Source: Ulota crispa
Lineage: Eukaryota > Streptophyta > Bryopsida > Orthotrichales > Orthotrichaceae
Assembly: GCA_963920765.1 (NCBI GenBank)
Contig: OY987243.1
Coordinates: 11,656,001-11,720,000, forward strand
DNA: 64,000 nt
Reading direction: 5' to 3'
Shown here: positions 1-12,650 of the stretch, piece after piece
Layout: the number at the start of each line of letters is the position of its first letter
How positions within the stretch are numbered: position 1 is the stretch's first letter
Translations under genes and position numbers: made by a program
Notes under the pieces: model-generated
What the model was told of the DNA's origin: nothing
The model's database searches: none
What the model saw: the letters and a program-made list of their open reading frames with translations, nothing else

Positions 1-3000
1 GCAACTCCTTCTCAAGTTTCTCCCTCCAGACGCACTCGGCCTCCAATTTTTGTTTCATGTCCATAACATCTTTCCGATTGTGCGACTTTTCTGCTGCCGT
101 CGACTACACACCACTTCAACTCTCTAAGTGATTGATTGCAACAAGCCAAAACCAGAATCCTAAACCTAAATCATATTAAATCAGGACCTCCACGATAGTG
201 TTGGAATGACACAACTGCGGAATCAAACCTTTGATGCGGCTAAGTCCTGGTTGCATAGCAATCAGCTAACAAGGTTTTCAAACTAAACTTGTATTGGCGA
301 AGGAAACACAATCCTAAGAAGATCTACTCCATCAGCCCATGTTCAAGAGAGGTTGGAAATCCTAGCTCGCTTCATCGAGCTTCCAAAATGACGCTCACTG
401 GCCATGAAATGACGGATACCAGAGACAAAGATGATGCAACAAACCTCCAAGGCATGCGCAAGCTTGCTCTCGGCTTCGTAAACATCTTGGCGAGCATCGT
501 CAAGTTGCCTCGCACATTCGTCTTCGGTATCTTCTCTAATCTTCACGAGCCTCTCGTTCTCTGCGATCATTCTATCCAACTCCGTCTCCAGCCTTCGACA
601 CAGGCTCTTGTAGTCAAACTCCTCCTTCAACCTCACCATGTTCTCAACTTTCATGGCCTGCAGGGGCATGACTAACAAGTCAGACAGGTCAACTTGTAAA
701 CAAATATGGCACTCAGCAAGTACAATTCCTCAGACTTTCCCATCACTTTTGCACCAACGCAACCTCCGACCGCAAAGTATTTCAAATGACTCTCCTTAGC
801 CTCGTGCAACGTGTCCTTCAACACAAGAACCAACACCAAAAACGTTACCTCGTACTGTATCATGTATCCAGATCTTCCAAGGATAAAAGGGACTCACACG
901 CTGGCCGAACAAGATTGTGCTGGACGTTTCTCCTCTGTGCCGAGGCGATGGTCCAATTGTCACAATCAACGAAGTTCTCGCAGTACCTGCCATAGAAATA
1001 ATATCAACATGTCACTCTCAAATCTCGCCACACTCCTAAACTTAGGAACTTCAGCGTCATGCTCATACCAATCCAGAAAACCGGTCAATTTCACCTAATT
1101 CCACTGTATCAAAACACCAAAGTTTGGTCACACTACCCCTCACTACCAAAAGCTGAAATTAGAAATCTTATTTTAAAAGATGATAACCGATTACAGTAGG
1201 TTTCAGAACATGTTCTACCATCCAGAAGAATTGCATACAATTTCCTCGTTCTACTCATGAATTTGTTACAGTGCTTCCTACACGGTTTATTTCAACTCCT
1301 GCAGATATACAAGGTGCCACTTTTGGCCATTTGAGCAGCTTGCGGTTCATGCAATCTACAAACAGAGCAAGATGTCCACAAAGCTGGAAAGAGCGATAAA
1401 TGTACAAAAGGTCGTCCAAAATATAAGGTACATTAGTTTACCTCCAAACGAGTCTCGAAGCAGCCTCGTTAACTTTGAGTCGCGTATTGGCACGTGCGAA
1501 CTGTTCTCAGCCAGAGCATTGATGCACTTCCCCAACGCGGTCAAAGATAGGTTGATTGACTTTGCTTCCTCTAAAGTGTGACCCTCGCTTCCTGCTCCAA
1601 GCAATAGTGTTAGTTACCATCCCCAAGAATCAGACGAATAGGATCACAAAAACACTACATTGTCTTCCAATAGATCTTTGTGTAAAACCAACAAAGAAGC
1701 TTCAGAAATGGCGTGTACCGGATTTGTCCACTCGCTCTGACCCAGCAAGATCAACTATCAGAAGTTTACTTCTACGAATTGTTGGAGCTCGGAGTGCCTT
1801 CATCGTCTGAGGGCTGCCATTTCCGTTCTCGTTTATAACCACGTCTCCAACTTTTTGTTTGACAGTTTTCTTCACTTGGACCTGCACAAAAGCAGCATGT
1901 TATGAAAAGCCGAATACATTGATGTCTTCCTTGAAATACATTGTTGCACGTCATACACAAAATCCCATCAAATCAAACACGAGTACGGTATTCAACAACC
2001 AGGATTCAGTAACCCAGATGAGGTTCTTTGCTTACCAGTAAAAGGGCATGACTACGTGACGACTCCGTGTTCAGTTTAGTGTTGGCAGCAAATCGGTTTG
2101 CCTCTCCAACATCCAGCAACCGCACAAAGCTGCTCTGATCCTGAAGTTGAACTTGAGTGGCCCCAGGAACTGACACATCGCCGGTCTTCGGGTCCTCTTG
2201 AATAGCAATGTTGTCCTTCTCTGGAGCTAACAGATCTTGCACCGACTCCATGTACAGCTGCATGAAGCGAAAGAGATCATACAAAGACATCCAAGTAAGA
2301 AGCTGGTGATTGCACAACGTCTAATTTCCCAATGACTTTAGCTGAAAGAAATACTACAGTAAGAAAGGCGTAGCACATCTTCACGCAGTTTCTTCTCCAA
2401 TCCAATGTTGTCCAGAGCTGACATTGATCGACCAAGAACAGACCCTAGATCGAAATAGATAAACCTACCAAAACATCCTTTGGAAAGGCTAATCTTAGTA
2501 AACCCTAAGCATGTCAAGCACCAGAGAGAAGGTGTAGCAATAACAACACCTACATCCTTCAAACACGAAAGCAAAGAACACAAATGAGACCTGCAAATAC
2601 GAGACCGTGACAGTGTCTTCGCCTGGGACTACGTTGGCCAGGACGTCCTCCATGGCTCGAACCATGATACCTCGATCCGCGCAATCTTCCTCCCCTATTC
2701 TTCCCAGTGTGAAGGTCTTCCCTGTACCAGTCTGTCCATAGGCCATGACGGTACCATTGTAACCTTCAAGAACGCTCTGGAACAAACAGGCATATAAGTA
2801 AAATAAAAATTTTACATGAAACCATGTGTCGTTAGATGCATCATGCGTTATTGCAGCTAACGATTATCTATAGGAACAATCCTTGAGAAAATAAACAAGC
2901 AGCATAATTCCCCAGCTGCGAATAGCAAATTAGGGCATACCTCTGTTTCATAAAAAATGAGAAGGTTGCAACAGAAATATACAAAAAGGTAGCCTTTTTA

Positions 3001-4051
3001 ATCGGTCATACTAATGGAGAATGTGCCTACCTCAACAACTGGCTTGGCCACCACCTCATACACACGTTTCTGGGAAGAGGTCTCCGTGAGGACTTCATCG
3101 AACTGATAAGTCTCGCAGTCCCAATTGTTCTTTCGAAGCTTCAGTCTCTTAAGCTGAAACAAGCCAAAAGAGACACGGCTTAACTTCCAGCTGCTTTGCT
3201 TGTATCACACTAGCACCACAGAAAGTAAGCTGTTCTCTTGGCAAGGAAGGAATAGCCATGGTAACTCCACACTAACCTCTGGTTGCAACTCAACACAGTC
3301 CGCAAAATCCATATCAGCCTGTAGCTCCTCGGCATTTCGAGGTCGTAACCGAACCGCAACTCGGACCCGATTGGGAACTGCGAGCCACAGAGCCGCAGAA
3401 ACCAAAGAACTCAGACATCAATCTCATAGGTTTTACCCTCTAAAACTTATTTTATGTTCCAAACTGGACCATAATGGTGCCCTAATTGCACACAAGCTTT
3501 CTCCCTGGTTTCACAAATGCATACCAAAAAATACTACGCTTCAGATGATACCTAGGGTTGGTATATTCAGGCAGTTAGCAAAAGCACCCTACCCGAACCC
3601 TTTTTCCTAATGCTTTTTCCACAGAGATCGAATAAGGATTAATGACCTAAGCCAAAGCATTAGGATGTACAGGAGTAAAATTATGTTGCGATTCTATTCT
3701 GTTGTATAGTAAAAAATTCGGCAAGGCAGGTTATTAGGTTGAATATTTGCGGAGTTATTGAGTTTGCAATTTGAATAAGAGTTTCAAGAAAGATCATAAC
3801 TTGGAGCGCTCAAATCATGATATTCTTTTCAGGGAACTGCTTTGGAAGTGAGAGTGGATTGCATTACCTCCAGGACCGCCATTCACTGAGCCACTGGAAG
3901 AACGCCGGTGGCTGTTGTAAGAAGGCGAAGGCGACGCGGATTTCGGGCGCACCGGAGGCGAAGCTGTCGTGGACGTGGGCGACGCAGAGCCGGGCTTGGT
4001 GCGCGGGGCCAACGCCGGAACCCCGTTCTTATGACCTGATGCAAATGCCAT
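1..4051 (-). CDS. Kinesin motor protein, ARK (armadillo-repeat kinesin) type, 5' part; 3' end beyond window
   Basis: Microtubule motor ATPase. Exons on the minus strand: 4051-3868, 3377-3277, 3153-3031, 2776-2591, 2257-2036, 1881-1719, 1591-1442, 986-898, 657-445 and 103-1 (continuing). All junctions are GT-AG and phases agree, giving about 511 residues. The N-terminus is Ser/Pro-rich (1-60). The motor follows: strand [16 protein letters not shown] (about 65-80), P-loop GQTGTGKT (150-157), switch I NTESSRSH (261-268), switch II DLAGSE (316-321) and [19 protein letters not shown] late in the motor. After it comes a neck/coiled coil starting [20 protein letters not shown] (from about 408). The motor and neck sequences match the plant ARK group, which organises microtubules in tip growth and, in moss, moves organelles. 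The C-terminal armadillo repeats that define the group are not in the window, so the ARK label rests on the motor and neck. All key nucleotide-binding motifs are intact, so the gene looks functional. The start at 4051 is the first Met in frame with exon 1. Confidence 0.93.
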
Positions 4052-4986
4052 TGCCTCTCGAGATACTCACTCAAGTTGTGTCCCTCATTGCATTGCCATT
4101 GCAGATCCGAGAATGCCGCTAACCCTAATTTTCCACCACACTCCTCAGTGAGTGGATTTTCCACACCGCCTCGCCTCCTCTCGCACTCAAATAACACAAA
4201 AACCGACAATGCCGCTCCCTACCAATTTCAATTGATCCAAAACTCGCTTCAATTCGCTCCACTCCAGAACGCATCAATTCGGAAGACCTCCGTATGACCC
4301 CTCCACATCTCTGATAGAAACATTCAAAGACCAGTCCTCAATGGCAAACCTGAGCGATTGAGCGAAGTCAAGCAATGCAGCACAGAATCTCAAACACGTC
4401 TGCAAATGCTGGTTGTTGTTGTTGTTATTGCAGCGAGATTGATTTATGAACTCCTGATGCTACTGGTTATGAATGTCTACCTCGATTGTGAGTGAGCCAA
4501 AGCGGCGACAATGGGAATTGAGAAACAGGGGAGTCACCAGGCAGGCATTGCCAGCAGTGACGCCCAAATCCGCTTCGATCAACGGTAGATGCATAAGCTT
4601 ACACTTAAGCTTAGGTCCCCCACCGCGCTCACAAAGGTGGAGCCCATCGCCAGCGGACTACCAAGCATCGCAGGGACGCCCAGAAAGGCGGGGCTGTGAA
4701 AGATGAGGGCCGGGTTGGAAAGAATTCGTTCCGGGCTGCGGGGTTGGGCAGCGGGCAGGAGAAAACTTCGTTTGGCATCTTTTCTTTATTGTGGCTTGGG
4801 TTGGGGCATTTTATTGCGATGGGGAGGAGCAGGGAGTGGGAGCCAATCCGTGCCCAGACTGGATCACCTGATGAGCGTTGCTTTCCTTTGTCCTTTTGGG
4901 TTCATGTGCTCTTCATGCGCGCCCTTGATTCTCTATTTAATGCAGGGGGGGAATTTATTTAGTTGCCACGTTGAAAAGCAATGTGT

Positions 4987-4990
<4 letters not shown>
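4052..4990. promoter_or_regulatory. Upstream region of the kinesin gene, with GC-richer patch
   Basis: This lies immediately 5' of the kinesin start codon on the minus strand. The stretch at about 4490-4770 is clearly richer in G and C than the surrounding DNA, as often seen near plant promoters. I see no convincing TATA box, and the short plus-strand ORFs here show no recognisable protein. The transcription start is not determined. Promoter role is inferred from position only. Confidence 0.35.

Positions 4991-5028
<38 letters not shown>
4991..5028. repeat. (TA)n microsatellite, about 19 units
   Basis: An uninterrupted run of TA dinucleotides directly abuts the left end of the inverted-repeat element that starts near 5031. 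Confidence 0.95.
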
Positions 5029-5030
<2 letters not shown>

Positions 5031-5031
<1 letters not shown>

Positions 5032-5642
5032 GGAATTGTTGAACCCACCACACCTTTTTGCTAAACCAACCACACTTTTTTGCTAAACCCACCACACTCT
5101 GTTTTGCTAAATCCAACACAATGCACCATGTTTAGGAATTTTATAAAGAAAAAAAGGGCAAATTTCATGTTTACCAGATGACCATTTAATCCTTGAAGGG
5201 CCCTTGGGCTCTAGAGATACGGTACCAAATATAGTCGCAATCAATATTCAGAAGTTTGAATCAGTTGGAAATTAAGTGTTACAATCATACATATTGAAGG
5301 GTTGTATGATGGTGGGTGCATAAAAAATTTGTAAATCCCTCAAAGCAGCTCAAATAAGTCTGTACATACAACCATACATACGGCCGCAAAGGGCTTTTGG
5401 GCTGTTCAAGAGTAAATGATGATAGTATACATACCAACATTATATATGCTCAAAGTTATGGAAGTTAAGCCAATTAAAAGAAGAAAATGAAGAATGGACA
5501 AAGAAAGAAAAAAAAAAGGGAAGAGTGGACAAAGTTATGGGACAAGGTATTTTCATGCATGCACAACATGTTTCAGATAAATATGAAATGTGTCCTTTAA
5601 ACTCCTAAACATGGTGTAATATGGTGGATTTAGCAATTCCCT
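5031..5642. mobile_element. Inverted-repeat element (non-autonomous, MITE-like)
   Basis: The right end (to 5642) reads, on the minus strand, GGGAATTGCTAAATCCACCA followed by a CACCATGTTTAGGA block. The left end (from 5031) carries the diverged terminal form CGGAATTGTTGAACCCACCA, two further copies of a TTTGCTAAACC-type motif and then the same CACCATGTTTAGGA block near 5126. The interior has no coding capacity. The element begins right at the TA microsatellite. A similar single end, GGGAATTGCTAAAGCCACAC, occurs near 60692. Superfamily is not assigned because no target duplication could be separated from the TA run. Confidence 0.55.
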
Positions 5643-7126
5643 ATAAATATGTATATATTTTTTTATTGTAGAAGAAAGAGTTTGTGTATAATTTACTTCT
5701 CTATTGAAAATATGTGCTTATACAACCACAAAGTAGGAAATTAGTTTACAATTGGAAACAAGTGTTCATGGATTAAAAGGGATTGGTTTCTCTCAAGCTG
5801 AATGTAGATGCCCTTTTACTTTATTGCTCCCTAAATTTGTTCTTGTATTGTTCCCTTACATGTGTTGTTTTGTGCCCTTTGTAATCCTTATACATGGATT
5901 AGGAAGCATTGATCTCCTCAATGACCTTGCCTCCAAGTGAATGTAAGGTATTTATTAGTTATGTTGCTTCAAATCCTTGATCTATGAAAGGAAACTAATG
6001 AGTTGTTTGTTCTTCTTCTTTTCATGTATTTCCCTTACCTTGATTTTATGTTCTTTGTTGTCTTTGTACTTTTCTTAATCTTATTTTTGAATTGATTTTC
6101 TAGCCGCTAGAAGGGAAGCTTGACCAGAATGACTATAAATTGATAGAAACCTGACCGTTCTGACAAAAACAACATCCCAGTCAAATTTCCAGTTAATCTG
6201 GTTGTCAATTACAAAATTTGTGACATATTTTAATAATATCCAATATGATAGGGATAAAAGAATACTAAACAATAAACTCTGGGAAAGGTGTCCAATGACT
6301 TAGTATTTGCAGATTCATCATGTATTTTTAAATGTGTTCCTAGAGCCACTTTCAACATACTAGAGTACGTAATAAAATATAGTGAACCTTTTACTGCATG
6401 ACAAACAATGTTCACTACTAGAGGGAACATTTTCATGTGAAATATAAATAGCGTTTCTTCAAACCCATTATCCTGAGTGGTTTATTTATAACTTGCAAGT
6501 CCCACTTTGGGAAATATGTGAGAATATTTGTACACGTGTACATGCCTTGAACTACACGTATAGCCTCAAGTATCAAACGTATATTCGCTGGAGTTCTCTC
6601 CACTATCCTTAGATCCCGACGCATTGCTATTCTCACCAGCAGTCTCTCTTTCTAGCATGGAGTCAATGGCATCTGTAGAGGTAATCCTTGGTGTTGCACT
6701 CCTTTACACATAATTGCTACAACCCTCATCATGCATCCTCTCTTCCTCCTCCCCTTTGCTAGACTAAATGTTCTCCTATCGTAGGTGTAATGTAGAAGTC
6801 AGTCAATCTCCTCCACGACCATTGGACCATCCTCCTCTACGTCCCTTTTGCTATTGAATGTTGTTGTTGGTTTAGAAACTTCTGCCCCTTCTTGCACCGC
6901 ATTGACCTTGATTTGGGCCTCCTTGTCAAAGGCGTCCGCCTGTTCGACCTCTGCTTGGAGTCAGGAACTCCTGCAACACAACATTCCTCCCTCCTATAGA
7001 CATTGCCTGTGAATTCTTGAGAACTTCTCCTGTCACTCAAAGTCCAACATGATCGTTGTCGCGTCCCATGTTGAACAAACCATCTTTGTCATTCTCTTCA
7101 CCACTGTAGGGTACAACCCTTTTACC
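5643..7126. other. Non-coding or decayed stretch between the 5.0 kb element and the CACTA remnant
   Basis: AT-rich sequence. Two minus-strand open stretches (6433-6636 and 6837-7040, the latter rich in Arg/Lys/Ser) lie downstream of the DUF4216 segment and could be decayed C-terminal parts of the same transposon, but I recognise no domain in them. Confidence 0.3.
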
Positions 7127-7775
7127 TCAAACCTCCTTCCTCAACACAATTTTCCAGTCGGGACTATTATCTGCATCACTATAGAATACATGTTCAACCT
7201 GTCTTGAAAAAGCAAAGTTGTCAGAAGAGGTACATCCTGCTCTCCTTTCAAAGTTAGCCATAGTGAAACCCCACTTGTCCCTTTTTATTGTGGCATTTTC
7301 TCCCCTATAGTTAGTTTTCACAAAGTTGCATACCAATACAACCAAACAAAGATCCCTATAGTCCAATTCAAGAATCTCGACTAAATGTCCAAGGTATTCA
7401 ACCTCAGCAATTATTGGGTGCAAATCCTGCCTACCGTTCCTGCACACTTGAGTGAATATCGGAGCAACTCCACTGTCCGCTGTCCTCATGCTCATTTCCT
7501 CACTGAAAACCTTATAATGTGTGCCATAAGCAAACATTGATTTGTAAGCACTGGCTATAGGGAGAGGACCTCTAACCGTCTCTTGAATATCTTCATCCAC
7601 ATTCTCCCCTTCTTGGATGTCCCGCCTGACTTGTTCAGCAGCCCAAACTGCAAAATTTGGTAGTACACGCAAGGCTTCTGGAAAGGAAAATCTTGGTCTC
7701 TTCCCTCGTCCACGGCTCTCTTGTCAATACTGTTGCCTTTCACGTTCACGGTTGGCCACGGACTCCTCATACCTC
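7127..7775 (-). pseudogene. CACTA (En/Spm) transposase, DUF4216-like C-terminal exon, with in-frame stop
   Basis: Final recognisable exon of a CACTA element's transposase-type ORF. A splice acceptor (GTGTGCAG) precedes it at 7776. The reading frame includes a region (about 7450-7130) that fits DUF4216: hydrophobic strand around HLVEILELDYRDL, then CNFVKTNYRG, KRDKWGFTMANFERR, and a closing FSRQVEHVFYSDADNSPDWK. DUF4216 follows TNP2/DUF4218 in plant CACTA proteins, which is the order seen here on the minus strand. An in-frame TGA at 7724-7726 interrupts the exon, so it is non-functional or needs a different splice pattern. The role of DUF4216 is unknown. Confidence 0.8.
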
Positions 7776-9383
7776 CTGCACACATTGTGAGCAATCCATG
7801 TGAAATGAGACTTCACACTTAAACAATGTCACACAGTATACATACATAATAATAATTTAGCCCAAGACATTTTCTATCATCACATACTCAAAGTTAAGAG
7901 AACAATAAAATACTAGCTTAAAGAGAAATGTCACGTCAAAGAAATTCCTGAATATAGCATATCAAAATACATTCGTAAGCTATGTTCAATTTCTGGCATC
8001 ACACGTATGTTGCAAATTGGGTATGCAAGTTTTGATATCTTCTAGTCTAGCATATGTTAAGCATAAGCAATACTCCCAAAGCTATGATGTACATTGTCAG
8101 TTACTGGAACCGCCGACCTTCTAAACATAAGCATTGTTCACGGCCATTACAGTTTTCAGTAAATATGACAATGACATAAATAGTAAACACAAAAAATTCT
8201 CCTATTTCTCCACAAATACTTATTTGTAATTGCTTAAGCAACATCCTTAGTTGAAAATAGCTATATCTCTAGGTCATGCTAGAAAAAAAAATCCATCTGT
8301 CTCTACTTTTCTATTACATTATAAAATAGAAATGTATAATTTGAATCAACCCAAGAACAAATTCATCACCTGCAAAAACACTCCCCTCTCAATCGCTAAA
8401 ATCTTATTTGCTGAGTTTGTTTCTGTGATGACCAAAACCACTACGGTGCATCTCTGTATCTTCATTAAAACACCAAAACCACTACGGTGCATCTCTGTAT
8501 CTTCATTAAAACACTTTCAAAACTATAGAAGAAGACATCACCGGTCTTGATTGTGTCATTTTATTGTCAGCTACCTATATTAATTTTGAAAACCATAACC
8601 AATTATTGGCATTCATCCTTGACAACCACCACATTCATCTACAATAGCTACTTAACTAAACATACTAATTCTACCAGAAAATCACTATTATAGTACTAGT
8701 CACTTCTTGAATAAGAGTTTTCTACTTCTGCTATATAATGCACATTATAATTTTTTGTTTTCAATTCAATCACGCCTTCCAGAATGTACACAGTTGTCAC
8801 ACGCTCTGCCACCTCTGAAGTACACATCCCAATTTGAACCAAAGGTCATGTGGAACATAATTAGTTTGATTATGAACTAGGTTATTGTCAACATTGAAAA
8901 CAATTAAATCAGTACACTACTATCACATAAGGTGAAGTCATATCTTATAATTCCTTTATATTGCCATGCCCTAGTACCCTACAATAGTAGGGACAATGTT
9001 CTTTTTCATCATCCATTTCTTTTGTACTTTAGTTTCAATTATTCATTCATTATGCCCCATTACATAAATGTATGACATCTAATATAGAATGCAATGGGCA
9101 ATATAAACTACAAAAAAATTTAATTCAATGTCACATAGAAGACACGGTTCCAATCTCTACTTCCTTATTTTAAAATGACTAGTAACTGTCATAACACTTC
9201 AGCAATTCAGTATTTCATTTATTGAAGAAACGTACTTTTTGTCATACTGAAGCATGTGGCATTATTTTTGACATTCAGATGACGTCATATCTACCCACCA
9301 AATCAACAACATTCTATTTAATGACTCACTCCTAATTTATAAACAATAGAAATAGTTAGTTACAGATAACAAGCATATATTAC
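7776..9383 (-). other. Presumed intron of the CACTA transposase remnant
   Basis: AT-rich stretch between a splice donor (ATGAG then GTAATA, minus strand, at 9383) and an acceptor at 7776. No coding sequence was recognised inside, apart from the 41-bp tandem duplication. Confidence 0.5.
8431..8512. repeat. Tandem duplication, 41-bp unit, two copies
   Basis: Two nearly identical 41-bp units in direct tandem (starts at 8431 and 8472), inside the presumed CACTA intron 7776-9383. The near identity suggests a recent slippage or duplication. Confidence 0.85.
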
Positions 9384-10281
9384 CTCATGTAAGGCTCCAT
9401 GTGGATAGTGTTATCTAACACAAAGCTGTGAATGAGGTTCTTGAAGTCTGTATCCATGATTTGGTCATACTTGTGTCCTTCAAGTATTTCATCAACCATT
9501 GTCGGTTCCTCGTTGTCATCCCACGCTTTTCTTCTAGTTGGAGTGTATTGTGATAGATACTCCGTCATAAATCCCACAGATTCATCCTTGGTGTATCCAC
9601 ATGCCATGCTCCCCTCTGGCTTGGCCTTGTTTTTGACATACCCCTTTAGGACCTTCATGAACCTCTCAAAGGGGTACATCCACCTTGTATGGACCGGGCC
9701 ACACATGAACAATTCATGTACTAAGTGCAAAGGTAGATGCATCATTATAACAAATATGGAAGGTGGAAATACCTTCTCAAAAGAGCAAATGGTTTCTGCA
9801 ACCTCCTCAAGCATGTGGTCTTTCATGTCTGAATCCACCACCTTGGCACATAACTTTTTGAAAAGTCTGCTCATCCTCATCATAATTGCTCCCACAACTA
9901 CTAGGTTTCCAATGTTCCTCAGACATAGGGCCAGTACTTGTCCCATCAGGATGTGGTAATCACGTGTCTTCAAGCGTTTTAGTTTACCATCTTGGATTCT
10001 CTGGCTCAAAGGAATCACATAATTAGAAGGAAAATTTAGCTTCCGCAATGTACTCATGAATTGTACATGTTCTTCCTTTGTTAGTATATACACAGCGTTA
10101 AGCATGAATAGGACTCTCCATTGGGATTTGGTTGAAGATGAAGGTGCGGACAAATATTACGCACCCTCAAGTCTTCCCTAGATTTGACAGTGTCAGTTTC
10201 ACCAAACAAAGTCTTCATTATATTTTCACACTCGTTCTTTTCACAGTGCATAGTGTCAATTGTATGTCTCACTGGAAGAAG
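9384..10281 (-). pseudogene. CACTA (En/Spm) transposase, TNP2 end plus DUF4218 domain, frameshifted
   Basis: The exon opens after an acceptor (GATGTGCAG) with LLPVRHTIDTMHCEKN, the conserved end of the TNP2 transposase core (family form: LRHNLDVMHIEKNVCDN). It runs into DUF4218, whose landmarks are clear: LKTRDYHILMGQ, MMRMSRLFKKLCAKVVD, FPPSIFVIMMHLPLHLVHEL, CGPVHTRWMYPFERFMKVLK, GYVKNKAKPEGSMACGY and FMTEYL. Two overlapping frames are needed: the first closes near 10081 and the second opens at 10153, so a frameshift lies between about 10081 and 10153. The exon ends with a GTAATA donor. This is a decayed copy. Confidence 0.88.
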
Positions 10282-12650
10282 CTGCACATCAAGAATATTA
10301 TGTCGTTAGTAATAATTATGCATGTACAACAATCCAGTTACAACAATGATGCATTTGACATTAAACTAAAAAAATTCCATGGTAGTGCATATAGACATGG
10401 TTATGCAATACTTTTCAATTAAAATGAACATTGTTTTCACCCCTAAAACTAAGCAGACATCTAATACATGGGTGACATTGAAGTAGAGAATACTATTTCA
10501 TTGTACAGTACTCTGTATAATGCAATGTTTTTTATCCTTCAAGTGTGATTACATGGAAATCATTAAATTATTATCCCCACCATGTCATTACGTTACACTA
10601 ATTTAAATAGGTACATGTCACAACACTTCAATCTATTATACTTTTCTTAGTCTTTGCTTACAGAAAACCTCATTCCTTTTTTCAACAAACCAACTCATGG
10701 TCCACCAGAAAACACATCTCAATTATTTCCAACCTTAATTCTCAAATTAATTATTTCATTCATTAATTCTAATAAATTTTTAGATGTCATTATGAATAAG
10801 TGTAAAACAGTAATCTCCTTATAATAACAACAATATGTATAAGTGTGACAAATTTAAAATATAATTTAAAAACATTACTGACTTTCTATATGGAAGTATA
10901 ACCTCCATTACAGGTATAAGTTATGACCTTTACATCAAATAATACCAAATATGTGACAAGTTTTCTACAATAATCATCACCATTTTCATCCAAACATTTA
11001 ACTCAATATTCTCCAGTTACTTTTATATTTTAGATATATTAGATTCAATTCTACAACTTCATAACAGCCTAAATACAACCATGAATTCCTTGGTATTCCA
11101 GTGTTAAGTAGAAGAGAGGAATTACAACATGAGATTTGATTATTTTGTATGGGTATTATTCACCTTTTTAATTCTTATATGTTCGCGACATCAGCGAGTG
11201 ATGACCACTAAAAAAGCCATTACATCCAAAAAACTCTACAATATTTACTCTACATCTGTCCACTTAATGATGTATTATTATATCATTATGTGTGTTGAAG
11301 CTTGCATCATAACAAAATCAATAATAGTAAGAATTGATTGTGATTCACACGTCAAATTGCTGACTATAATAGAGATGGTACAAAAATTAGCATCAACTCT
11401 CACATGAAAACCACTGACTCATTTGGAAATAGAAAACATATATTCTACCAATATATTAAAGCTCCCATGTCTGTTACTTATTTGTCACATTTTTATTCCA
11501 CCATATTCCTTGATATGAAAACAACACTGAATTACTCACTAATATGTGTATCACATTCATTCTTTATATCATTTCCTTCTGACTATTGGAATTCATGGTT
11601 TTGTTGAACGCCTGAACACAACACTGTATTCATTTATTTGTAACTACTGCGCAATTTCAGCATTTCTATTTTTAATTTTATAAGTGTAACTTTGGTTAAG
11701 AAACTTGAGTTTTTGATGATTTACTCGAAACCTTACAAAACTGCAGAAGCAATTGTAATCAAATATCAACATACCTCACTTCCAATGACCCAGACATTCT
11801 CAAAAGTACACTAAAAATATTCTTGATACTTCCTATTATTTTAATTCAGCATATTTCACTAAAACGGGTGTATACAAACCCTAGATATTGGATTTACGAT
11901 GTCACTTACTATAATAATAACATAACATAAGCCAACAAACTTGAATAATTTATAAAATCATGGTTACATTTTTCCACATGGTGAATTTTACTTTAAATAT
12001 AACTGTTCGCTTTACAAAACATCTATAAGTATTGTTCTGTAGATCTCTTGATTCTTTGAGGAAATAAAATATTTAAATATGGAAATATCAGTTCAATTAA
12101 ACATTTGACACATTAAGCAACTAATAGTAATTTATGAATAGTATTCATATAATGTGGTGGAGAGTTAAAGTAAAATTTTAGAATTACCGAATGTTTGTCA
12201 CCATAGATAGAACTTAAGAACAACACAAACCTATTACTATGGGAGATTACACTTATACTCTCATTTTATTTTCTCCCTTAACAAACGCTGTTGAATAAAC
12301 TTACACCGATTTGCTTACCTTAGTAGTCACACTCATTTCTCTTTCATTCATTCATGCAACATAATCAGTGTTGTAGTAAAAATGGTAAATACGTTTAGTT
12401 TTTCAATATGAAGGTTTTCCACATGGTTCCTTCTATACAGCATTGTATACATTGACATCAAAAAACAGAATTTCTATGAAGTTCTAAAGTATATTTTATA
12501 AATATAGACTTACTCAAAAACAATTGTAACACATTGTATCTTAATAACAATTACTTAATATTTAATCACCAACAATTTTGACCTACAAGTAGAATTAAAC
12601 TAATATCATAGAACATATGTAACGTAAATTTTAGTGTCTGAAAATCTTAC
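10282..12650 (-). other. Large intron within the CACTA transposase remnant
   Basis: A donor after PYWS (TGGTCA then GTAAGA, exon end at 12651) and an acceptor at 10282 bracket 2.37 kb of AT-rich sequence with no recognisable coding content. The two flanking exons rejoin exactly at the conserved ELPYW / LRHNLDVMH point of TNP2, which supports a spliced intron rather than a random insertion. Confidence 0.6.

Noticed and set aside
289-1098. Plus-strand ORFs of 69-128 codons
   Set aside because: They are antisense shadows of kinesin exons 8 and 9, which have correct splice sites and motor homology on the minus strand.
3200-3610. 136-codon plus-strand ORF
   Set aside because: Antisense to kinesin exon 2 and intron 1; no recognisable domain.
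4473-5086. Plus-strand ORFs in the GC-richer patch as a divergent gene
   Set aside because: No domain, no splice pattern, and the longest runs into the TA microsatellite.
9432-9959. 175-codon plus-strand ORF
   Set aside because: Antisense shadow of the DUF4218 exon.
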